Source of the DNA: Lysobacter luteus
GTDB taxonomy: Bacteria; Pseudomonadota; Gammaproteobacteria; Xanthomonadales; Xanthomonadaceae
Direction: 5' to 3'
Length of the DNA: 64,000 bases
Assembly (NCBI RefSeq): GCF_907164845.1
Contig: NZ_OU015430.1
Coordinates: 1,912,001-1,976,000 of the forward strand
Shown here: piece after piece, positions 18,338 to 27,398 of the stretch
Layout of the letters: every line of letters starts with the position of its first letter
Numbering within the stretch: position 1 is the stretch's first letter
Position numbers and translations under genes: made by a program
Notes under the pieces: generated by a model
What the model was told of the DNA's origin: nothing
The model's input: the letters and a program-made list of their open reading frames with translations, nothing else
Database searches by the model: none

Positions 18338-20053
18338 TCAGGCGGCGTCGTAGGGGCGGATGGAATCCGGCACCAGGCGCGCGCCGTGCTCGTTGATCAG
18401 GCGCTGGACCTCGGGGTCGCCCATGAACGCTTCCTCGGCGGCTGCCTGGCGTTCATCGCGCGCGCGCTCGGTACGCTGGCGGAGGGATTGGGCCGGGCTG
18501 TCGGCGGTTTCGAAGCGCAATTGCGGGCGGCTGCCGAACACCGGCGCGAGTGCGTCGGCGATCTCGTCCACCAGCACCGGCAGCTTGAGCATCTCGTCGT
18601 CGGCGGACAGGCTAAGGCGCAGCACGCCGGCCTCGCTGCCGATAAACCCCGCGTGTTCGGCCAGCACCCGGGCCGGCCCGCGCAGCGTGCTGCCGCCGAC
18701 CCAGTCGATCCAGCCGTCCTCGTCGACGATGCCGTCGGCGGCGCGGTCCTCGTCGACGGCACGTGCGGCGACGGGCGGCGGTTCGTCGGAAGCTTCGGCA
18801 ACCGGCGCCGCTTCCCGCTCGTGGATGACCTCGGGGGCAGGCGGTTCGTTGCGCGGTGCAGGCATTTCGACCGCTGCACGCGTCGTGGCGACCGTCGGCG
18901 ATGCAGCGTCTGGCGTAGTGGCCGCGGATGACGGCACCCGGGCAGACGGGATACCGGCGCGGACGCCCTCCCCGCCCGATGGCCGGAAGGCCAGCATGCG
19001 CAGCACGGTCATCTCGAATCCGGCGCGCGGGCTCGGTGCCAGCGGCAGGTCGCGGCGGCCATGCAGCGCCATCTGGTACCAGAGCTGGACCAGTTCGGGC
19101 CGGACCGCATCGGCCAGCGCATCCAATGCGACGCCGTCGGCCTCCATCGCCGCCGCCGGCACCAGCTGGCGCACCTGCAGCCGGTGCAGCGTCTCGGTCA
19201 ATGCCTCCAGCACGCCGGACCAGTCGGGCGAGAACTCGGCGAGCGCGGCCACCTCGGCCATCAGGGCCTCGCCGTCGCCGCCGGCGAGTGCATTGAGAAG
19301 CGCGCCCACGCGGGTACGGTCCACCGTTCCGAGCATGGTGGCCACCGCCGCGTCGGTCAGCTGGCCGCCGGTGTAGGCAATGGCCTGGTCGAGCAGCGAC
19401 AGGCCGTCGCGCAGGCTCCCGTCGGCGGCGCGGCTGAGCTGGCGCACCGCCCCGGGCTCAACCGCGATGCCTTCGGCCTCGAGGATGCGGGTGATCTGGC
19501 CACCGATCTGGTCCTCGTCGAGCCGCTTGAGGTTGAACTGCAGGCAACGCGACAGCACGGTCACCGGCAGCTTCTGCGGATCGGTGGTGGCGAGCAGGAA
19601 CTTGACGTGCCCCGGCGGCTCCTCGAGCGTCTTAAGCAGCGCGTTGAACGCCGGCTTGGACAGCATGTGGACCTCGTCGATGAGGTAGACCTTCATTCGC
19701 CCGCGCGACGGCATGTACTGGGCGTTGTCGATCACCTCGCGGACGTCGTCGACACCGGTGTTGGAGGCCGCGTCGATCTCGAGCAGGTCGAGGAAGCGGC
19801 CGGCGTCGATGTCCTTGCAGGAATTGCACTCGCCGCAGGGTTCGGCCGAGGTGCCACGCTCGCAGTTGAGCGACTTGGCGAAGATGCGCGCGATGGTGGT
19901 CTTGCCGACGCCGCGGGTGCCGGTGAACAGGAACGCATGGTGGACGCGGCCGGTATCGAGCGCGTTGCTCAGCGCGCGCACCACGTGCTCCTGCCCGACC
20001 AGTTCGGAGAAGCGCCGGGGGCGCCACTTGCGGGCGAGGACGAGATAGGACAT
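18338..20053 (-). CDS. dnaX: DNA polymerase III subunits gamma/tau
   Basis: A 571-residue clamp-loader ATPase. MSYLVLARKWRPRRFSELVG is the canonical start. The Walker A GTRGVGKT has K51, four cysteines (C64, C73, C76, C79) form the zinc module, and LIDEVHMLSK is Walker B. After about residue 370 follows an Ala/Pro/Glu-rich linker, then a shortened tau C-terminal domain. The frame is open 76 codons further upstream but without similarity. I saw no A-rich slippery heptamer like the E. coli gamma frameshift site, so production of a separate gamma form cannot be argued here. Confidence 0.96.
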   Translation of the reverse strand: MSYLVLARKWRPRRFSELVGQEHVVRALSNALDTGRVHHAFLFTGTRGVGKTTIARIFAKSLNCERGTSAEPCGECNSCKDIDAGRFLDLLEIDAASNTGVDDVREVIDNAQYMPSRGRMKVYLIDEVHMLSKPAFNALLKTLEEPPGHVKFLLATTDPQKLPVTVLSRCLQFNLKRLDEDQIGGQITRILEAEGIAVEPGAVRQLSRAADGSLRDGLSLLDQAIAYTGGQLTDAAVATMLGTVDRTRVGALLNALAGGDGEALMAEVAALAEFSPDWSGVLEALTETLHRLQVRQLVPAAAMEADGVALDALADAVRPELVQLWYQMALHGRRDLPLAPSPRAGFEMTVLRMLAFRPSGGEGVRAGIPSARVPSSAATTPDAASPTVATTRAAVEMPAPRNEPPAPEVIHEREAAPVAEASDEPPPVAARAVDEDRAADGIVDEDGWIDWVGGSTLRGPARVLAEHAGFIGSEAGVLRLSLSADDEMLKLPVLVDEIADALAPVFGSRPQLRFETADSPAQSLRQRTERARDERQAAAEEAFMGDPEVQRLINEHGARLVPDSIRPYDAA

Positions 20054-20168
20054 CGGGATCCCTGGTTGAGCGGCGGGGGGCGGGATTGCGGGCGCGGACG
20101 CGCCGCGCAGCCGGTCCCGGCATTGTGCCACGGCCATCGCGCGGCACCTGCGGCCTGGCACGTCGCCC

Positions 20169-20197
20169 TTGTCCACAGCCCCCGCGACAGCTAGAAT
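20169..20197 (+). promoter_or_regulatory. Sigma-70 promoter of tRNA-Ser(GGA)
   Basis: TTGTCC and TAGAAT hexamers separated by 17 bp, ending 54 bases before the tRNA. It lies in the gap divergent to dnaX and probably also drives the SRP RNA gene. Confidence 0.65.
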
Positions 20198-20251
20198 TTG
20201 CGGCCCTGTTGGCGGCCGGATGCCGCATTCGGGGCTGCGTGGCCCAGGTGC

Positions 20252-20344
20252 GGAGAGGTGTCCGAGTGGTTGAAGGAGCACGCCTGGAAAGTGTGTAAGC
20301 GTCTAAACCGCGCTTCGGGGGTTCGAATCCCCCTCTCTCCGCCA
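20252..20344 (+). tRNA. tRNA-Ser (anticodon GGA)
   Basis: A 93-base type II tRNA with encoded CCA. The anticodon loop is CTGGAAA inside a 5-bp stem. There is a long variable arm, and the T loop GTTCGAATC and acceptor stem GGAGAGG/TCTCTCC are intact. It reads UCC/UCU codons. Confidence 0.96.
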
Positions 20345-20398
20345 GTTCACGCAGTTTCAGGTTTGCACGGACGCAGCAGCTTCACCGCAACCATCCAT

Positions 20399-20506
20399 GG
20401 TGGCCCCGTCGGCCCCTCGCGACGCTAGGTCGAAAACTCCGCCAGGGCCGGAAGGCAGCAACGGTATCGACTGACGCGGGTGCCGAGGTCAGCCGGCGGG
20501 GCCATC
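20399..20506 (+). ncRNA. ffs: Signal recognition particle 4.5S RNA
   Basis: The conserved SRP hairpin tip CAGGGCCGGAAGGCAGCA (GGAA tetraloop and internal AGCA bulge) sits in the middle. The ends pair as TGGCCCCG with CGGGGCCA (20401-20408 with 20497-20504), giving a roughly 105-base rod, the size of bacterial small SRP RNA. This RNA binds Ffh and targets membrane proteins to the Sec translocon. Exact ends are estimated from the terminal helix. It lies 55 bases after tRNA-Ser and may share its promoter. Confidence 0.92.
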
Positions 20507-20538
20507 GCCATTCGCGACGCCGGACGTGCCGAGAGCGC

Positions 20539-21291
20539 CTACCCCGCCCGCATCGCCGTCGTGTCGCGCAGCGCGACCCGCTCCCCCGGCCGGCCGACCC
20601 GGTAGCCGCGCGCCGCCAGTACCTCGCCCTCCGCCGCGCTGGCGTAGTGGTACAGCAGGCAGCGCTCGAGCAGCGCGCGCGGGTACTCGCGTTCCAGATC
20701 CTCGATCCCGCTGTGCGACGGGTTCCCGTGCAGCGCACAGTCGTGGGCAACCAGTTCACCGGCGTCGGCGAACCGCGCCAGTACCTCGGGGATCGGGCGG
20801 GTGTCGCCGGTCCAGACCAGGCTGCCGTGCAGGCGCAGGCCGAAGGCGGTGTCGGGCCAGTGGTGCCTCGTCGGGAACACCTCCAGCCGCACGCCGTCGT
20901 GCCAGAACGCATCGCCCACCGGGATCACCTGGAACGCATCCCAGAAGTTCGCGCCGCCCTCGGCCAGCGGGTTGGGGTAGTCGCCCACGCGCTGGTGCAG
21001 CAGGTGTACCAGCCGCGCCGGCACGTACACGCGCACCCGGCCGCGCCGCGCCTCGTTGAAATAGCTCTCGACGAACAGCCGCTCGAACCCGGCGACGTGG
21101 TCGAGGTGGGTGTGGGTGATGAACAGCGCCCGCGGAGCCTCGCCGTACTCGTCCATGCAGGCGGTCAGGCCCTCGCCGCCGCAATCGATGGTCAACCATG
21201 GGCGACCATCGCGTTCGATCGTGGCCATCGCCGAGCCCAGTTCGACCGCCGATGCGTTGCCGACCCCGTGCAGGCGCAGCGACCAGGCCAT
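20539..21291 (-). CDS. MBL-fold metallo-hydrolase (RNase Z-like)
   Basis: A 250-residue metallo-beta-lactamase-fold protein. Metal ligands are seen as HTHLDH (H60, H62, D64, H65), a GDTRPIPEV aspartate and an AHDCALHG block. The RNase Z/arylsulfatase-like layout suggests a phosphodiesterase, but the substrate cannot be told from sequence. I start at MAWSLRLHG; an upstream in-frame ATG would add 23 residues overlapping the KDO kinase gene. It begins one base after the kdkA stop, so the two are coexpressed. Confidence 0.8.
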   Translation of the reverse strand: MAWSLRLHGVGNASAVELGSAMATIERDGRPWLTIDCGGEGLTACMDEYGEAPRALFITHTHLDHVAGFERLFVESYFNEARRGRVRVYVPARLVHLLHQRVGDYPNPLAEGGANFWDAFQVIPVGDAFWHDGVRLEVFPTRHHWPDTAFGLRLHGSLVWTGDTRPIPEVLARFADAGELVAHDCALHGNPSHSGIEDLEREYPRALLERCLLYHYASAAEGEVLAARGYRVGRPGERVALRDTTAMRAG

Positions 21292-21292
21292 C

Positions 21293-22054
21293 TCAGTACC
21301 CCTTTGCCCAGGTGCTGTCGTAGGCGCCGCGCAGGCGCGCGAAGTCGCGCTCCACGGCATCGGCCGGACGCTCGCCGCGCACCTTCAGCAACGAGCGCTT
21401 CAGCCGGGCGAGGTTGCGCTCGCGCCAGCCGGTGGCCGGGATGTGCAGCCGGCTCCGGTCCAGATCGATCACCCAGCCCTTGCCGGTCGGATCGAACATC
21501 AGGTTATGCGCGTTGAGGTCGGCGTGGTCGAGCCCGGCCCGGTGCGCACGCGCCACCAGCCGGCCCGCCTCTTCCCACGGCGCCCCGTCTCCGGCCACCG
21601 CGGAGCGGTCGGCCAGCGTGCGCACGTTGGGCAGCCGCTCGATCAGGATCGCGGCCCGGTAGTGCGCACCTTCGCGACGGTAATAGGCGGCGATCGGCCG
21701 CGGCACCGGCACGCCCTTCTCGGCCGCCGCCCGGGTCAGGCGGAACTCGGCAAAACTGCGGGTCCGCGCCGCGCCGCGCCACAGGTAGCGGTCGCGGCTG
21801 ATATGGGCGACCAGGCCGCCGCGCAGGTAGCGCCGCAGTACCGCAGGCCCGAAGTCGGCGTCGATGAACCACGCACCGCCGCGCCCGCCGCTCTCGACCG
21901 GACGCGCCCGGTCTTCCCACCAGGCCGGCGTGAACCACTCCGGCTCGACTTGCCGCACCCTTGTGAGGTCGAACAGAATCGCGCCGAACCCGCTGTCGTC
22001 CCGGAACGGCGTCAGTCCTTCAGCGGCGTCATACCCCGTCATCTCCCGGAGCAT
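21293..22054 (-). CDS. kdkA: 3-deoxy-D-manno-octulosonic acid (KDO) kinase
   Basis: A 253-residue protein-kinase-like fold enzyme that phosphorylates the single KDO of lipid A-KDO in xanthomonads, Haemophilus and Bordetella. The catalytic loop reads [12 protein letters not shown] and the metal-binding segment VIDLDRSR. The N-terminal [20 protein letters not shown] and RDRYLW segments are typical of KdkA. The start could be either ATG four codons apart. It is divergent from the family 9 glycosyltransferase with almost no gap, which points to joint function in LPS core assembly. Confidence 0.92.
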   Translation of the reverse strand: MLREMTGYDAAEGLTPFRDDSGFGAILFDLTRVRQVEPEWFTPAWWEDRARPVESGGRGGAWFIDADFGPAVLRRYLRGGLVAHISRDRYLWRGAARTRSFAEFRLTRAAAEKGVPVPRPIAAYYRREGAHYRAAILIERLPNVRTLADRSAVAGDGAPWEEAGRLVARAHRAGLDHADLNAHNLMFDPTGKGWVIDLDRSRLHIPATGWRERNLARLKRSLLKVRGERPADAVERDFARLRGAYDSTWAKGY

Positions 22055-22058
22055 ACCA

Positions 22059-23117
22059 ATTCACATCCCGCCCGCACCTGCTTCCATCTGCCTGCTGCGG
22101 CTTTCGGCGCTGGGCGACGTGACCCACGTGGTGCCCCTGGTGCGGACGCTTCGAGCGGCGTGGCCAGAGGTCGCGCTGACATGGGTGATTGGCAAGGGCG
22201 AGCACCGCCTGCTGGAAGGACTCGAAGGCGTGGCGTTCGTCGAGTACGACAAGAAGTCGGGGCTGGCTGGCATGCGCGCGCTGCGCCGGCAGTTGCGCGC
22301 GCGCGGCGGCCGCGCGGATGTGCTGCTGCAGATGCAGGTCGCCGCGCGGGCCAACCTGTTGTCGGCTTTCATCCCGGCACGTGTGCGGGTCGGCTACGAC
22401 CGCGCGCGCGCGAAGGATGGCCACGGGCTGTTCGTGAACCGCCGGATCCCGGACCGGCCGGGCATCCACGTGCTGGACGCGATCGGCAGCTTCTGTGAGC
22501 CGCTGGGACTTCGCCAGCAGCAGGTGCGCTGGGACCTGCCGGTGCCGGTGGAGGCGCGTGAGTGGGCCGCCGCCCAGTGGCCTGCCGACGGCGTTCCGGT
22601 GCTCATGATTTCCCCCTGCTCCAGCCACGTGCGTCGCAACTGGCTGGCCGACCGCTACGCCGCCGTGGCCGACCACGCCGCCTCACGCGGGTGGCGGGTG
22701 GTGCTGTGTGGCGGCCGCAGCCAGCTGGAACGCGATACCGCCGACGCGATCATCGCGGCGATGGCCGCACCGGTACTGGACCTGGTCGGCAAGGACACGC
22801 TCAAGCAACTGCCGGCGCTGCTGGAACGCGCCGACCTGGTGATGACCCCGGATTCCGGCCCGATGCACATCGCCAATGCGATGGGCAGCAAAGTGCTGGG
22901 GTTGCATGCGGCCAGCAACCCCGCGCGGAGCGGCCCGTACTCGGACCGTCGCTACTGCGTCGACCGCTACGACGCAGCGGCACGGCGCTACCTGGGCAAG
23001 CCGGCGGCGGAGCTCAAATGGGGCACCAAGATCGAGCACGACGGCGTTATGGAGCTGGTGACCGTGGACGATGCGATCGCGGCGTTCGAGCGCTATCGCG
23101 CCGACCACCCCGCCTGA
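22059..23117 (+). CDS. Family 9 glycosyltransferase (LPS heptosyltransferase-like), probable ATT start
   Basis: About 352 residues of the GT9 heptosyltransferase fold: [20 protein letters not shown] at the N-terminus and [15 protein letters not shown] in the nucleotide-sugar domain. It probably adds heptose (or a related sugar) to the LPS inner core in the cytoplasm; the divergent neighbour is KDO kinase. No ATG, GTG or TTG lies between the KDO kinase start and the domain. ATT at 22059 follows GGAG with a 7-base spacer and is my choice. A GTG at 21963 is the nearest standard codon, but it would need 32 extra non-homologous residues antisense to kdkA. Confidence 0.85.
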   Translation: MHIPPAPASICLLRLSALGDVTHVVPLVRTLRAAWPEVALTWVIGKGEHRLLEGLEGVAFVEYDKKSGLAGMRALRRQLRARGGRADVLLQMQVAARANLLSAFIPARVRVGYDRARAKDGHGLFVNRRIPDRPGIHVLDAIGSFCEPLGLRQQQVRWDLPVPVEAREWAAAQWPADGVPVLMISPCSSHVRRNWLADRYAAVADHAASRGWRVVLCGGRSQLERDTADAIIAAMAAPVLDLVGKDTLKQLPALLERADLVMTPDSGPMHIANAMGSKVLGLHAASNPARSGPYSDRRYCVDRYDAAARRYLGKPAAELKWGTKIEHDGVMELVTVDDAIAAFERYRADHPA

Positions 23118-23131
23118 ACCGCCAACGGAAC

Positions 23132-23539
23132 TCAGGAGGCGCTGCCGCCCTTGTAGTCCTCGTAGGACTTCTCTTCGACATAGGCCGAACCCAGCGCGGT
23201 GTTGATCTCGCGCTTGATGCGCGCGCGTTCGTCGTTCTCGAAGTAGACGCTGCGGGCGAGCTTGACGAAGCCCTCGTCGAAGGCCTGCGCCTTTTCCTTG
23301 AGGCGGATGTCGTCCTCGATCTCCCACAGCCGCTCGTTGACCGTCTTCAGTTCCGCACGCAGGCGGACGATGTCGGTGCCGGCGGCCGGATGCGCCATCC
23401 AGGTCTTCTCGAGCGCGGAGAGCTCGTTGCGGACGTTGGCCAGCTTGGCGGGATCGTTCATGCGCTCGGACTTGATCTGCAGGATCGCGATCTTGTCGAG
23501 CAGTTCACCAAAGGACACCGGGACCAGGATTTCGGACAT
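23132..23539 (-). CDS. DUF6165 family protein
   Basis: A 135-residue, charge-rich helical protein (EILVPVSFGELLDKIAILQI start). Its ELVDKI-type opening and coiled-coil-prone middle (RLRAELKTVNERLWEIEDDI) match the DUF6165 family, whose members are often found near sugar-transfer genes. The function is unknown. It is convergent with the GT9 gene (14 bp between stops), so a link to LPS is only suggested. It has no signal peptide or membrane segment and is probably cytoplasmic. Confidence 0.75.
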   Translation of the reverse strand: MSEILVPVSFGELLDKIAILQIKSERMNDPAKLANVRNELSALEKTWMAHPAAGTDIVRLRAELKTVNERLWEIEDDIRLKEKAQAFDEGFVKLARSVYFENDERARIKREINTALGSAYVEEKSYEDYKGGSAS

Positions 23540-23605
23540 GACGCCGCCGTTCTGCCAAAGGGAGCGCCCAGTCTATCGCGCGCCGGGGCCGCGCCACCGG
23601 GGACC

Positions 23606-23634
23606 TTGCCGAGTTGCGCGGTCGCCCGTATCAT
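23606..23634 (+). promoter_or_regulatory. Sigma-70 promoter of tRNA-Ser(CGA)
   Basis: TTGCCG and TATCAT hexamers with 17-bp spacing, ending 19 bases before the tRNA, divergent from the DUF6165 gene. Confidence 0.6.
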
Positions 23635-23653
23635 TTCCGGCTCGACTGCAACC

Positions 23654-23744
<91 letters not shown>

Positions 23745-23750
23745 GATCGC

Positions 23751-23777
23751 AAGGGCTGCCTCGGCAGCCCTTTTTTT
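23751..23777 (+). terminator. Rho-independent terminator of tRNA-Ser(CGA)
   Basis: AAGGGCTG/CAGCCCTT stem with a CCTCGG loop followed by seven Ts, 7 bases after the tRNA CCA. Confidence 0.92.
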
Positions 23778-23859
23778 GTGCGCCTTGCCTCAAGGCCGGA
23801 CCGCCCCGATGATTCCGTTAACCATCTGAAGAGCCGACCGCGACAGGCATGACCGACAC

Positions 23860-24564
23860 ATGATCGAATTCGGACACCTGACGCACGTCGGCCTGCGCCG
23901 CCAGCTCAACGAGGACAGTTACTACGGCGACAGCGAGCTGGGCCTGTGGCTGGTGGCCGACGGCATGGGGGGCCACGAGTACGGCGAGGTGGCCAGTGCG
24001 ATCGCCCGCGAATCCATCGTCCGCGAGGTGCGCGACGGCACCCCGCTGGCGCAGGCGATCCGGATCGCCGATGAAGAGATCATGCGCACCTCGCGCCGTC
24101 GCCACGACGCGCTGCCGATGGGCACCACCGTGGTCGCCGCACGCATCAGCGGCAACCGGTTCGAGGTCGCCTGGGTCGGCGACAGCCGCATCTACCTCTG
24201 GCGCGACGGCCAGCTGGCGCAACTGTCGCAGGACCACAGCTACGTGCAGGAGCTGATCGCCAATGGTGCGATCACCCACGAGCAGGCCCGCAGCCACCCG
24301 CACCGCAACGTCGTCACCCAGGCGCTCGGGGTCACCGACCCGCGCAACCTCAATGTCGAAACCATGACCGGCGAGCTTCGCCCCGGCATGCAGTTGCTGC
24401 TGTGCAGCGACGGCCTGACGGAGGAAGTCGACGACCGCAGCATCGCGCAGGTACTGGAGCAGGACGACTGCAGCGCGCAGGAATGCGTGGACCGGCTGGT
24501 CGCAGCCGCGCTCGATGGCGGGGGTTCGGACAACGTGACCGTCGTGCTGGTGCGTCGGCACTGA
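23860..24564 (+). CDS. PP2C-family serine/threonine phosphatase
   Basis: A 234-residue soluble PPM phosphatase. All metal-site motifs are present: NEDSYYG near the N-terminus, VADGMGGHEYGEVAS, GTTVVAARI, VGDSRIYLWR, CSDGLTEEV and the C-terminal GGSDNVTVVLV. Size and spacing resemble Stp/PrpC type phosphatases that reverse Ser/Thr kinase signalling. No kinase adjoins. It is convergent with dnaQ, the stop codons being 15 bp apart. Confidence 0.93.
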   Translation: MIEFGHLTHVGLRRQLNEDSYYGDSELGLWLVADGMGGHEYGEVASAIARESIVREVRDGTPLAQAIRIADEEIMRTSRRRHDALPMGTTVVAARISGNRFEVAWVGDSRIYLWRDGQLAQLSQDHSYVQELIANGAITHEQARSHPHRNVVTQALGVTDPRNLNVETMTGELRPGMQLLLCSDGLTEEVDDRSIAQVLEQDDCSAQECVDRLVAAALDGGGSDNVTVVLVRRH

Positions 24565-24583
24565 CCGGCGCCAAACCGGTCAG
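24561..24583. other. Hairpin spanning both stop codons of the PP2C and dnaQ genes
   Basis: CTGACCGG / CCGGTCAG arms (8 bp) with a 7-base loop. The TGA of each convergent gene lies in its own arm. No T-run, so termination is uncertain. Confidence 0.45.
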
Positions 24584-25326
24584 CCGGCCAGTGCGGGTTC
24601 CTGCGGCTCGGCCGCCACCGGTTCGGAGAACCGGTCCCACAGTGCCTGCCCGGCCTTCTTGCGCAGCGTCGCCAGGCGGGCCTCATGCGCGGCCAGCTCG
24701 CCCGCCGCCACCGCAATGCGCGGCCGCGGCCGGGACGTATCGGCGGTGAAGCGCGGTACAGCAACCGCCTCGACCGCTGGCGCCGCCGCATCGAAGCCGA
24801 TCTCTTCCTGGCCCGAGGTCAGGCCGATGTACACCTCGGCCAGCAGTTGGGCATCGAGCAGCGCGCCATGCAACTGGCGATGCGCGTTGTCGACACCGAG
24901 CCGTCGGCACAGCGCGTCGAGCGAGTTGCGCTGCCCGGGGAACCGCTGGCGCGCGAGCAGCAGCGAGTCCTCGACCCGGCAACGGTCGCCCAGGCAGCCG
25001 TAGGAGGCGCCGGCCATCCGCAACTCGTTGTCGAGGAAGCCGACGTCGAATGCCGCGTTGTGGATCACCAGTTCGGCGCCATCGATGAACTCGAGGAACT
25101 CGTCGACGATCTCGGCAAAGCGCGGCTTGTCGGCGAGGAACTCCAGCGTCAACCCGGTGACTTCCTGCGCGCCCTGCTCGAACTCGCGATCCGGATTGAG
25201 GTAGCGGTGGAAGGTCCGCCCGGTCGGCCGGCGTTCGATGAACTCCACGCAACCGATCTCGACGACGCGGTTGCCGCGCTCCCAGCTCAGTCCGGTGGTT
25301 TCGGTATCGAGGATGACCTGGCGCAT
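24580..25326 (-). CDS. dnaQ: DNA polymerase III subunit epsilon (proofreading exonuclease)
   Basis: A 248-residue DEDDh 3'-5' exonuclease. ILDTETTGL supplies D7 and E9, HNAAFDVGFLDNELR the second site and HGALLDAQLLAEVY the third with catalytic His. The C-terminal 65 residues are a variable Pro/Ala/Arg-rich linker ending in the alpha-binding tail. The gene is alone on its strand, 39 bp downstream of rnhA, the conserved yafS-rnhA-dnaQ order (in E. coli rnhA and dnaQ are divergent; here they are in tandem). Confidence 0.95.
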   Translation of the reverse strand: MRQVILDTETTGLSWERGNRVVEIGCVEFIERRPTGRTFHRYLNPDREFEQGAQEVTGLTLEFLADKPRFAEIVDEFLEFIDGAELVIHNAAFDVGFLDNELRMAGASYGCLGDRCRVEDSLLLARQRFPGQRNSLDALCRRLGVDNAHRQLHGALLDAQLLAEVYIGLTSGQEEIGFDAAAPAVEAVAVPRFTADTSRPRPRIAVAAGELAAHEARLATLRKKAGQALWDRFSEPVAAEPQEPALAG

Positions 25327-25365
25327 GGGCGTCAGTGTAAGCGAGCCGGCCGGGGTCGCCGACCC

Positions 25366-25836
25366 TCAGCGGGCATGCACGGCCGCCGCGGTGCGCAGCT
25401 TGATGGCCTCGTCGCGGGCCAGCACGTCGACGCGCTCGTTGTCGGGGTTGCCCGAGTGGCCCTTGACCCAGCGCCAGTCGACCACGTGGGGCTGCGCGGC
25501 GGCATGCAGCCGCTCCCACAGGTCCCGGTTCTTCACCGCGTCGCCGCCGGAGGTCTTCCACCCGCGCCGCAGCCAGTTGGCCATCCACAGGGTGATGCCC
25601 TGCCGCACGTACTGGGAATCGGTGTGCAGCACGACCTCGCACGGCGCGGTCAACGCCTCGAGTGCGGCAATGGCCGCCATCAGCTCCATCCGGTTGTTGG
25701 TGGTGTCGACCTCGCCGCCGACCAGCTCGCGCTCGCGCCCCGCACATCGCAGCAGCGCGGCCCATCCGCCGGGACCCGGGTTGCCCAGGCACGCGCCATC
25801 GGTGTGGATCTCAACCTGCTTCTTCGCATTCGTCAT
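25366..25836 (-). CDS. rnhA: Ribonuclease HI
   Basis: A 156-residue RNase H1 that cleaves RNA in RNA-DNA hybrids. The carboxylates of the active site appear in order: [15 protein letters not shown] (D13), [15 protein letters not shown] (Glu), LHTDSQYV (Asp) and [12 protein letters not shown] (Asp). The [15 protein letters not shown] loop carries the catalytic His. I start at [10 protein letters not shown]; the stop of the methyltransferase gene overlaps this ATG (ATGA). Confidence 0.97.
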   Translation of the reverse strand: MTNAKKQVEIHTDGACLGNPGPGGWAALLRCAGRERELVGGEVDTTNNRMELMAAIAALEALTAPCEVVLHTDSQYVRQGITLWMANWLRRGWKTSGGDAVKNRDLWERLHAAAQPHVVDWRWVKGHSGNPDNERVDVLARDEAIKLRTAAAVHAR

Positions 25837-26546
25837 GCGCGCATTATCGGTGCAGCCGCCTCGCAGTGCGCGTCCGCCGCGGCGGCAATGCGACCGGCCT
25901 GCCAACGCAAATGCTGCAGGCGCGCCGGCGGGATGACGGCACGCTCGCGCTTGTTGACCGTGAGCGCGAAGCTCGCCCGCAGCCGATCGGTGGCGCCGAC
26001 GCCGGCGCCGCCGGAACCCTCGCGCCAGTGCGACCCGATCCATTGCAGGCTCACCGCGCCGCCGGGGAATCCGCAGCGCCGCAACGCCGACTGCCAGTAA
26101 CCCGGGTCGCGCGCACGCAGGCCACTGCGCGCCCAGCGCAGGCGATACGGGGTCCACGGGTTGAGCGCGGCAAGCCATAGCGTTCCGCCGGGGGCGAGGA
26201 TGCGTGCGCACTCACCCAGCAGCACATCGGGCGCGCCGGCATCGTCGAGCACGTGCTGCAACAACACCGCACCAAACGCCTCGCTGGCCAGCGGCAACGG
26301 CAGGCCGCAGCGGATCGATCCATCCCACTGCGCGCCACGGCGCAACGCCAGTCCGCGGTTGCCGACCTGGGGGGTCGACGCGGCCCCCACCCCCAGCCAA
26401 AGCCGCGGAAGCGCCGGGCAGGCGGCAATCACGCGCTGCACCGCACGCGCTTCGTCGTCGAGCAGGCGCAGGCCCGCGACCCCGCCGAACCAGTCGAGCG
26501 GCTCGGCGTGGATCCCGGTTTGACGATCGGGCACGGTCAGGGGCAT
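25833..26546 (-). CDS. SAM-dependent methyltransferase, YafS-like
   Basis: A 237-residue class I methyltransferase. The usual glycine-rich SAM motif is poorly conserved (LWLGVGAAS); motif later parts are clearer: [20 protein letters not shown] and [19 protein letters not shown]. The substrate is unknown. Its place, divergent from gloB and directly before rnhA with an ATGA overlap, is that of yafS in E. coli, so it is likely the orthologue. It is Arg/Ala-rich like its neighbours. Confidence 0.82.
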   Translation of the reverse strand: MPLTVPDRQTGIHAEPLDWFGGVAGLRLLDDEARAVQRVIAACPALPRLWLGVGAASTPQVGNRGLALRRGAQWDGSIRCGLPLPLASEAFGAVLLQHVLDDAGAPDVLLGECARILAPGGTLWLAALNPWTPYRLRWARSGLRARDPGYWQSALRRCGFPGGAVSLQWIGSHWREGSGGAGVGATDRLRASFALTVNKRERAVIPPARLQHLRWQAGRIAAAADAHCEAAAPIMRA

Positions 26547-26621
26547 GGTCGCGAAGCCTCGCCACCGGATGGCGACGGGTCATTCTGCGCCAGACCGGGC
26601 GCATCCCCCAAGGAGCCGCCG

Positions 26622-27398
26622 ATGCAGCTGCACGCACTCCCCGCGCTGTCCGACAACTACATCTGGCTGGTAAGAAGCGCCACGGGCGTACTGGTGGTCG
26701 ACCCCGGCGATGCCGCACCGGTGTTGCACGCCGCTGACGCGGGCGGCTTTGCCGTCGACGCCGTCCTGCTCACCCACCACCACCACGATCACATCGGCGG
26801 CGCCGCGCGCCTCCGGGCGCGCTGGCCGTCGATCGCCGTGCTCGCCCCGGATGACGAGCGGATCGAAGTGGCGACACAACGCGTCGCTGATGGCGACTCG
26901 GTACGCGCCGCAGGCCTCCATTTCGACGTGATCGCCGTCCCGGGTCACACCACCAGCCATGTCGCGTTCTTCCACGACGGCCCGGCGGAGCGCTTGCTGT
27001 TCTGCGGGGACACCCTGTTCAGCCTTGGTTGCGGGCGGCTTTTCGAGGGTAGCGCGGCGCAGATGCACGATTCACTATCGCGCCTGGCCGCCCTGCCCGC
27101 TTCCACGCGGGTGTGTTGCGGCCACGAGTACACGTTGTCCAACGCCGCCTTCGCGCGCGTGGTCGACCCCGACAACCAGGCGCTCCGACGCCGAACCGAA
27201 AAGGCCCAGGCCATGCGCGACCAGGCACGCCCGACCCTGCCCAGCACGATCGCCGATGAGCGCGCGTGCAATCCGTTCCTGCGTTGCGGCGAGCCGGCCG
27301 TAGTGGCTGCAGTAGAGCGCCACGTTGGCCAGCCGCTGGCCGATGCGACCGCGGTGTTCGCCGGCCTGCGGCGCTGGAAGGACGGATTCGCCGCATGA
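26622..27398 (+). CDS. gloB: Hydroxyacylglutathione hydrolase (glyoxalase II)
   Basis: A 258-residue metallo-beta-lactamase-fold enzyme that hydrolyses S-lactoylglutathione, the second step of methylglyoxal detoxification. Binuclear metal motif THHHHDHIGG, then VPGHTTSHVAFF and FCGDTLFSLGCGRLFEG are family-specific, as is CGHEYTLSNAAFA (substrate region). AAGGAG lies 9 bases upstream of the ATG. It is coupled to mltD through an ATGA overlap. Confidence 0.97.
   Translation: MQLHALPALSDNYIWLVRSATGVLVVDPGDAAPVLHAADAGGFAVDAVLLTHHHHDHIGGAARLRARWPSIAVLAPDDERIEVATQRVADGDSVRAAGLHFDVIAVPGHTTSHVAFFHDGPAERLLFCGDTLFSLGCGRLFEGSAAQMHDSLSRLAALPASTRVCCGHEYTLSNAAFARVVDPDNQALRRRTEKAQAMRDQARPTLPSTIADERACNPFLRCGEPAVVAAVERHVGQPLADATAVFAGLRRWKDGFAA

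Noticed and set aside
18338-20053. Programmed frameshift in dnaX producing gamma
   Set aside because: No A-AAA-AAG-like slippery heptamer was seen; GC-rich codons make that signal unlikely.
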